Shown one piece after another: positions 6,636 to 10,099 of a stretch of 10,099 bases of DNA. The stretch spans positions 1-10,099 of the forward strand of contig CADCPG010000076.1 of assembly GCA_902803255.1 (NCBI GenBank), read 5' to 3'. The notes under the pieces were generated by a model. The model did not search any database, had not been told where the DNA came from, and was given only the letters and a program-made list of their open reading frames with translations. Each line of letters opens with the position of its first letter. The stretch's first letter is position 1. The stretch is from an uncultured Ruminococcus sp. (GTDB lineage Bacteria; Bacillota; Clostridia; Oscillospirales; CAG-272). A program made the position numbers and the translations under genes.

Positions 6636-7571
6636 TCAGAACTTCATTCCGGTGAGTTCCATGACCCTCCGGTTGAACTCCTGGGCGGCGTTGTAGCCCA
6701 TCTTCTTCTGCCTGTCGTTCATCGCGGCGATCTCTATGATCACGGCGAGGTTGCGGCCGGGCTTGACGGGAACGGTGATCGCCGGGAGACTTATTCCGAG
6801 AATGTCCTCGTGCTCCTCGTCGAGGCCGATGCGGTCGTACATCTTGCCGTCGACCCAGTTCTCGAGCTTGACGACGAAATCGATCTTTTCGGTATCCTTC
6901 ACGGCGCCCATGCCGAAAATGCGGCTGACATCGACGACCCCGATGCCGCGGAGCTCGACGTAGTGCTTGAGTATGTCGGGCGCCGAACCCACAAGAGATT
7001 TGGCGGAGACACGCTTGATCTCGACGGCGTCGTCGGCGATGAGCCGGTGGCCCCTCTTGACAAGCTCGATGGCAGTCTCGCTCTTGCCTATACCGCTGTC
7101 GCCGAGCAGCAGTACGCCCTCGCCGTAGACCTCGACGAGCACGCCGTGGATCGTCACTCTCGGCGCCAGCGACACCGCGAGGTATGCGAACATCGCCGCC
7201 ATGAGGTCGGTCGTCGGGGCGGCCGAGGCGAGCAGCGGCACCTTGTATGCACGGCAGGCGTCGATGAACTCCGGAATCGGGATATGCCCCGCCGTCATGA
7301 TTACGGCGACCGGTTTTTTCTCGACGAAGGCCATGATATGCTTCTGCCGCTCTTCGGGATCCAGATTCCCGAGATACCTGTGCTCGGCGTTCCCGATGAG
7401 CTGGATGCGGTCGGAATCGAAAATGTCAAAGAACCCCGAGAGAGCGAGCCCGGGGCGGTCGATCTCTGTCGTCGACACCGAAATCTTCTCGGCGTCCTCG
7501 GGCAGATATACCTCTTTGAACTTGAATTCCCTCACTATCGTTTCAAGCGAGATGCTGTATTTTTCTTCCAA
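6636..7571 (-). CDS. hprK: HPr kinase/phosphorylase
   Basis: 311-residue cytosolic bifunctional enzyme that phosphorylates and dephosphorylates HPr on Ser46 in response to glycolytic metabolites and so controls carbon catabolite repression and PTS uptake. The N-terminal domain occupies about 1-130 (DRPGLALSGFFDIF at 38-51). The catalytic domain has IHGVLVEVYG at 141-150, the Walker A loop GDSGIGKS at 157-164, the ADD pair at 179-181, the signature ELRGIGVVDV at 206-215, and the C-terminal LPAITVPVKPGRN at 262-274. Length and motif order are full for the family. The start is TTG at 7571: an AGGAGG lies six bases upstream and no ATG occurs near the conserved N-terminus. It is the first gene of a pair with the PPTase gene. 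The leader is long and contains a GC-rich hairpin. Confidence 0.97.
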   Translation of the reverse strand: MEEKYSISLETIVREFKFKEVYLPEDAEKISVSTTEIDRPGLALSGFFDIFDSDRIQLIGNAEHRYLGNLDPEERQKHIMAFVEKKPVAVIMTAGHIPIPEFIDACRAYKVPLLASAAPTTDLMAAMFAYLAVSLAPRVTIHGVLVEVYGEGVLLLGDSGIGKSETAIELVKRGHRLIADDAVEIKRVSAKSLVGSAPDILKHYVELRGIGVVDVSRIFGMGAVKDTEKIDFVVKLENWVDGKMYDRIGLDEEHEDILGISLPAITVPVKPGRNLAVIIEIAAMNDRQKKMGYNAAQEFNRRVMELTGMKF

Positions 7572-7634
7572 AATGTCCTCCTACGGCAGGCGGTGATGCA
7601 CAATCCGTTTTGTATTTATTATTCTGACCGCGGG

Positions 7635-7669
7635 CTGCGGCCCCGGTACGCCGGGCCGGCGGCGCGCAG
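7635..7669 (-). promoter_or_regulatory. GC-rich hairpin in the probable hprK leader
   Basis: Self-complementary GC-rich block in an otherwise AT-rich intergenic region. The inner stem CCCGG (7642-7646) pairs with CCGGG (7651-7655) around the loop TACG; the outer stem CTGCG (7635-7639) pairs with CGCAG (7665-7669). An alternative fold extends the inner stem with a one-base bulge. No U-tract follows on the minus strand, so it is not a standard terminator. It would sit mid-leader if transcription starts near 7684. Regulatory role is inference. Confidence 0.35.
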
Positions 7670-7690
7670 GCCTCCGCTCCCAACTTTATA

Positions 7691-7699
7691 AGTATATCA
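7691..7699 (-). promoter_or_regulatory. Candidate extended -10 promoter for hprK
   Basis: Minus-strand TGA-TATACT: -10 TATACT at 7696-7691 (5/6) preceded by the extended -10 TG. No convincing -35 lies 16-18 bases upstream (best is TTTTCT). It would give a leader of about 110 bases before the TTG start at 7571. A second TATAAA lies immediately downstream (7690-7685). Confidence 0.42.
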
Positions 7700-7772
7700 T
7701 ATTTTTCCGCAAAAGAAAATAAAAAATTGCAGCGTCCGGAAAATCCCCCGGAATAATACAAAAAAACCGCCG

Positions 7773-7791
7773 TGTTCACATTCGTGTAACA
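7773..7791. repeat. Imperfect inverted repeat overlapping the plus-strand -35 (possible operator)
   Basis: TGTTcACA at 7773-7780 pairs with TGTAACA at 7785-7791 around TTCG: seven base pairs with one bulged C (7777). It covers the -35 hexamer TTCACA (7775-7780). The position fits an operator for a repressor, but no matching known site is recognised. Confidence 0.3.
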
Positions 7792-7804
7792 AAAAAATGA
7801 TAAT
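7775..7804 (+). promoter_or_regulatory. Promoter for the foldase lipoprotein gene pair
   Basis: -35 TTCACA (7775-7780, 5/6), 18-bp spacer, -10 GATAAT (7799-7804, 5/6). Transcription would start near 7811, about 50 bases before the ATG at 7861. The region is AT-rich, unlike the flanking genes. Confidence 0.6.
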
Positions 7805-7860
7805 ATAGTATTTGGTTTATTATAAGGGAGACGTTTTTGTTTCCCCGCGGAGGTATCCCT

Positions 7861-8940
7861 ATGATATTCGGACATTCTGACAGAAATAATCGATCCTGCG
7901 GGAGGGCGGCGCGCGCGGCGTCGCTGCTTCTCGCGGCGGTCTTCGTGCTGTTCGCGGCGGCTCTTTCGTCCTGCTCGTCCGGCATAAAGCCGGTGAAGGC
8001 GACCGCCGGGGAACTGAAGCCGGTAGGCAGGGTGGCCGGACACGAGGTGACCTTCGACGAGCTGCGCTACATCACTATGAACGTGAAGGCCGATCTCGAG
8101 GACAAATACGGCGCCGGGATCTGGGACGACCCCGCGAAAGCCGCGGAACACCGCGACGAGCTCTATGCCCTCGTGAAGACGGGCTTCGAGTCCGACTACT
8201 ACGCGGTGGTCTCGATGGCCGACGAATACTACATAGGCGGCGCCGACAGGATGCTCTCGGAAAGCGCGATAAAGGAGGCCGTTGCGAAGTCGGTCGACGA
8301 GACGGCCGAGTCATGCGGCGGGAAAAAAGAGTATCTCGCCGAACTCGCGGCGAACTACCTCAACGACCGCCTGTACAGGTTCTACCTCTCATGCGGTGAA
8401 TGCGCGAACGAGCTCACGATCATCCTCAAGACCGACCTGGGACTGCTTCCCTCGACTCCCGACGATTTCGACCGGTATCTCCACTCCGACAAGTTCATCC
8501 GCACGAATCACATCTACATAAAAGACAAGACGCCCGAGCGGCTGGAGCTTGCGAAGGAACTTGCCGAACAGCTGAAGGCCAGCGACAGGCCCGACCTCGA
8601 GATCGTCCTGCTGAAGGGGAAATACTGCTCCGACTACACGATGACGACGACGCACGGCGCATACTTCGCGAGGTACACGTCCGACTACGGCGACGAATAC
8701 GAAAAGACCGCCTTCGCGCTGAAACCCGGCGAGGTCGGCGAGATCGTCGAGGGCAGCGACGGCTACTATGTCATCCTCCGCCTCGAGAAGGAGGAGGACT
8801 GGATAAACAAGAACTACGCGGATTTCTGCGACGATATCGTCGGTTCCGAATTCAACTCGATGCTCGCCGAATTCAAGGCCAGACTCGACTTCACCTACAA
8901 CGATTACGGCAGCGGGATCGATCTCGTCGCGATGAAATGA
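7861..8940 (+). CDS. Parvulin-like (SurA/PrsA-type) foldase lipoprotein
   Basis: 359 residues from ATG 7861, which has a GGAGG Shine-Dalgarno seven bases upstream. The N-terminus is a lipoprotein signal peptide: hydrophobic SLLLAAVFVLFAAAL (21-35) and lipobox LSSC with Cys38 as the lipidated residue. It would be anchored on the outer face of the membrane. Residues about 50-205 form a helical, SurA-N-like region beginning VGRVAGHEVTFDELRY. Residues about 211-310 resemble a PPIC-type peptidyl-prolyl isomerase domain: IRTNHIYIKD at 213-222 and the typical FALKPGEVGEIVEGSDGYYVILRLE at 285-309 region. The usual GGDLGWF motif is replaced by THGAYFARY (264-272), so isomerase activity is uncertain. 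An upstream in-frame TTG at 7837 also has a ribosome binding site (AAGGGAG) and would add eight residues. The next gene starts 25 bases after the stop, suggesting one transcript. Confidence 0.85.
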   Translation: MIFGHSDRNNRSCGRAARAASLLLAAVFVLFAAALSSCSSGIKPVKATAGELKPVGRVAGHEVTFDELRYITMNVKADLEDKYGAGIWDDPAKAAEHRDELYALVKTGFESDYYAVVSMADEYYIGGADRMLSESAIKEAVAKSVDETAESCGGKKEYLAELAANYLNDRLYRFYLSCGECANELTIILKTDLGLLPSTPDDFDRYLHSDKFIRTNHIYIKDKTPERLELAKELAEQLKASDRPDLEIVLLKGKYCSDYTMTTTHGAYFARYTSDYGDEYEKTAFALKPGEVGEIVEGSDGYYVILRLEKEEDWINKNYADFCDDIVGSEFNSMLAEFKARLDFTYNDYGSGIDLVAMK

Positions 8941-8965
8941 GCCGAGGACGGAAACCGTTTTGAAA

Positions 8966-10099
8966 ATGAAAAGGATCTCTGCCGGCAGGAGGCTCGCCTA
9001 CCGCAGCCGGCACAAAAAAAAGGGCATCGGGTGGAACGGAAAGTTCTTCATCGTCGTGCTGATCTGCGCGTTCGCGCTCTTCGTCACGGCGATACTGCTC
9101 GGGAACTACCTCGGAAAGCTCAGCCGCGGCGGACCTGAGACGACGGCGGCCGCGAAGACCTCCCGGGAGGATCCCGCGTCCGGCATCCCGATCCCGCGCG
9201 ACAACATAATTGCGAGGCACCTCGACTTTGACCGGATCCCGGATTTCTCGGCCGGATCTCCACCGGAGTCATCCGCTCCTTCAAACGCGGACGGTACCTC
9301 CGCGGAAGAAAGTACCGCGGGCGATACCTACGCTGACGGAACGGAACCCGGCCGGACCGGCACCGGCGGTCCCGGCTCCTCCGGAGAGCTTCCCTTCTCC
9401 TACGACTCGGTATCCCTCGTCCTGCGGTATCTGCCGGAGCGGGAAAGCGGAGGAGAGCAGACGTCAGAGGAGACGTCCGGACCGGCCGGACCGGTGAAGA
9501 CGGGGACAGGCATGAAGCTCGCCTATACGTCTCCCGTAGCGCTGACTCACGGCTACGACGAAACGTCGGACGAGTCTCTCGGCGGAAACCTCGCGCTGCT
9601 GGCGAAAAGGCGCGACGTCCTTTGCGTATCTGGCATTTTCGACGTCACCTTCCACACCTCATCCTACTCGATGCGCGAGATAATGCGCGAATACGAGCTG
9701 GCGCTCCTCGAGGAGCTGTGGCGCTTCGGCCTTTCGGACTTCGTGCTCCGGGGCTTCGGCGCGGGCGACATATCCGACGCCGAGGAGTTTGCTGCAGAAC
9801 TGCTCGGGCGGACGAAGAACGGCTGCCGCGTGTTCATCGCGCTGGGGTTCGATTTCTTCGAATCGGACGGCGCGCGCGAAACGGTAAAGGAATTCGCCGA
9901 CCGGGGCGTCTTCTTCGCGCTTGATCTGTCCGACCTCGAGATACCCGGCCTTATGAGCGCTCAGACTCTGGTGTACGACAGGGTCAGCCGTCTGTCGTCG
10001 CTGCTCCTCACATACGGGATGAGGGTGGTCGTCGGATGCGGCTCGCCCGAAGGCTACGACGGTGAGGTCGCGGGGGCCGTGCGCGGCGGAGCGCGCAAC
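8966..10099 (+). CDS. Unrecognised membrane-anchored protein with beta/alpha domain, cut by right window edge
   Basis: 378 codons from ATG 8966 run open to the right edge without a stop. Residues 1-24 are strongly basic (RRLAYRSRHKKKG); one transmembrane helix follows at about 26-47 (FFIVVLICAFALFVTAILLG), so the rest should be outside the cell. Residues 53-190 are a Gly/Ser/Thr/Pro/Glu-rich, probably disordered linker. From about residue 188 (MKLAYTSPVAL) the sequence alternates hydrophobic strands and amphipathic helices: DVLCVSGIFDVTF, DFVLRGFGAG, RVFIALGFDFF, VFFALDLSDLE, LTYGMRVVVGCG. This is consistent with a TIM-barrel or similar beta/alpha fold, possibly glycoside-hydrolase-like, but I do not recognise the family. 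An in-frame TTG at 8960 is nearer to the GAGGA motif (8944-8948) and may be the true start. It follows the foldase gene by 25 bases, so probably shares its transcript. Confidence 0.75.
   Translation, partial: MKRISAGRRLAYRSRHKKKGIGWNGKFFIVVLICAFALFVTAILLGNYLGKLSRGGPETTAAAKTSREDPASGIPIPRDNIIARHLDFDRIPDFSAGSPPESSAPSNADGTSAEESTAGDTYADGTEPGRTGTGGPGSSGELPFSYDSVSLVLRYLPERESGGEQTSEETSGPAGPVKTGTGMKLAYTSPVALTHGYDETSDESLGGNLALLAKRRDVLCVSGIFDVTFHTSSYSMREIMREYELALLEELWRFGLSDFVLRGFGAGDISDAEEFAAELLGRTKNGCRVFIALGFDFFESDGARETVKEFADRGVFFALDLSDLEIPGLMSAQTLVYDRVSRLSSLLLTYGMRVVVGCGSPEGYDGEVAGAVRGGARN

Larger units (their letters stand above)
7572..7860. other. Divergent intergenic region between hprK and the foldase gene
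   Basis: 289 bases with no coding potential that I can support. The hprK side holds its ribosome binding site and a GC-rich hairpin; the middle (about 7680-7830) is AT-rich and holds a candidate promoter for each direction plus an imperfect inverted repeat. Confidence 0.8.

Noticed and set aside
6237..7691. 484-codon open frame on the plus strand opposite hprK and the PPTase gene
   Set aside because: It spans two strongly recognised genes on the other strand and contains low-complexity Ser runs; no promoter or ribosome binding site supports it.
7735..7753. TCCGG...CCGGA inverted repeat
   Set aside because: Only five base pairs with a long loop; too weak to call a terminator or operator.
1..10099. 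CRISPR arrays, tRNA or rRNA genes, insertion sequences, att sites
   Set aside because: I saw no spaced direct repeats, no tRNA-like cloverleaf or rRNA sequence, and no transposase or integrase motifs in any frame.

Overview
The window is a chromosomal stretch of roughly 60% GC, probably from a Gram-positive-type (Firmicutes/Clostridia-like) bacterium. The pointers are a full-length HPr kinase/phosphorylase, a PrsA-like foldase lipoprotein with a lipobox, AGGAGG-type ribosome binding sites, and TTG/GTG starts. A high-GC gut Clostridia lineage would fit, but that is inference. I see no mobile element, CRISPR array, tRNA, rRNA or phage gene.

Layout, left to right. (1) 1-765, minus: the N-terminal part of a ribulokinase (AraB), cut by the left edge. 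(2) 790-835: an intrinsic terminator, followed upstream on the minus strand by a four-gene operon (852-5914) with one strong promoter at 5946-5974. In order of transcription the operon encodes a membrane-anchored phosphodiester-glycosidase-like protein that lacks the usual catalytic motif; a large single-pass membrane protein with a disordered cytoplasmic tail, three tandem extracytoplasmic repeats and probable NTF2-like domains (TcaA-like architecture); an SPFH/band-7 protein with three C-terminal zinc ribbons; and a small DUF6935-like protein. (3) 6005-7571, minus: hprK and an Sfp-type phosphopantetheinyl transferase, four bases apart. (4) 7572-7860: an AT-rich divergent intergenic region with candidate promoters in both directions and a GC-rich hairpin in the hprK leader. 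(5) 7861-10099, plus: a parvulin-like foldase lipoprotein and a membrane-anchored protein with an alternating beta/alpha domain that I do not recognise, cut by the right edge.

How the genes may work together. HprK senses glycolytic state and controls carbon catabolite repression. AraB feeds arabinose carbon into the pentose phosphate pathway. The PPTase activates carrier proteins. The plus-strand pair looks like an envelope protein-folding or surface-protein module. The four-gene operon is the most interesting part: two extracytoplasmic sensor-like or scaffold-like membrane proteins are co-transcribed with a cytosolic SPFH/zinc-ribbon protein and its small partner. That suggests an envelope or membrane-stress assembly rather than a metabolic pathway, but no function can be proven from sequence alone.
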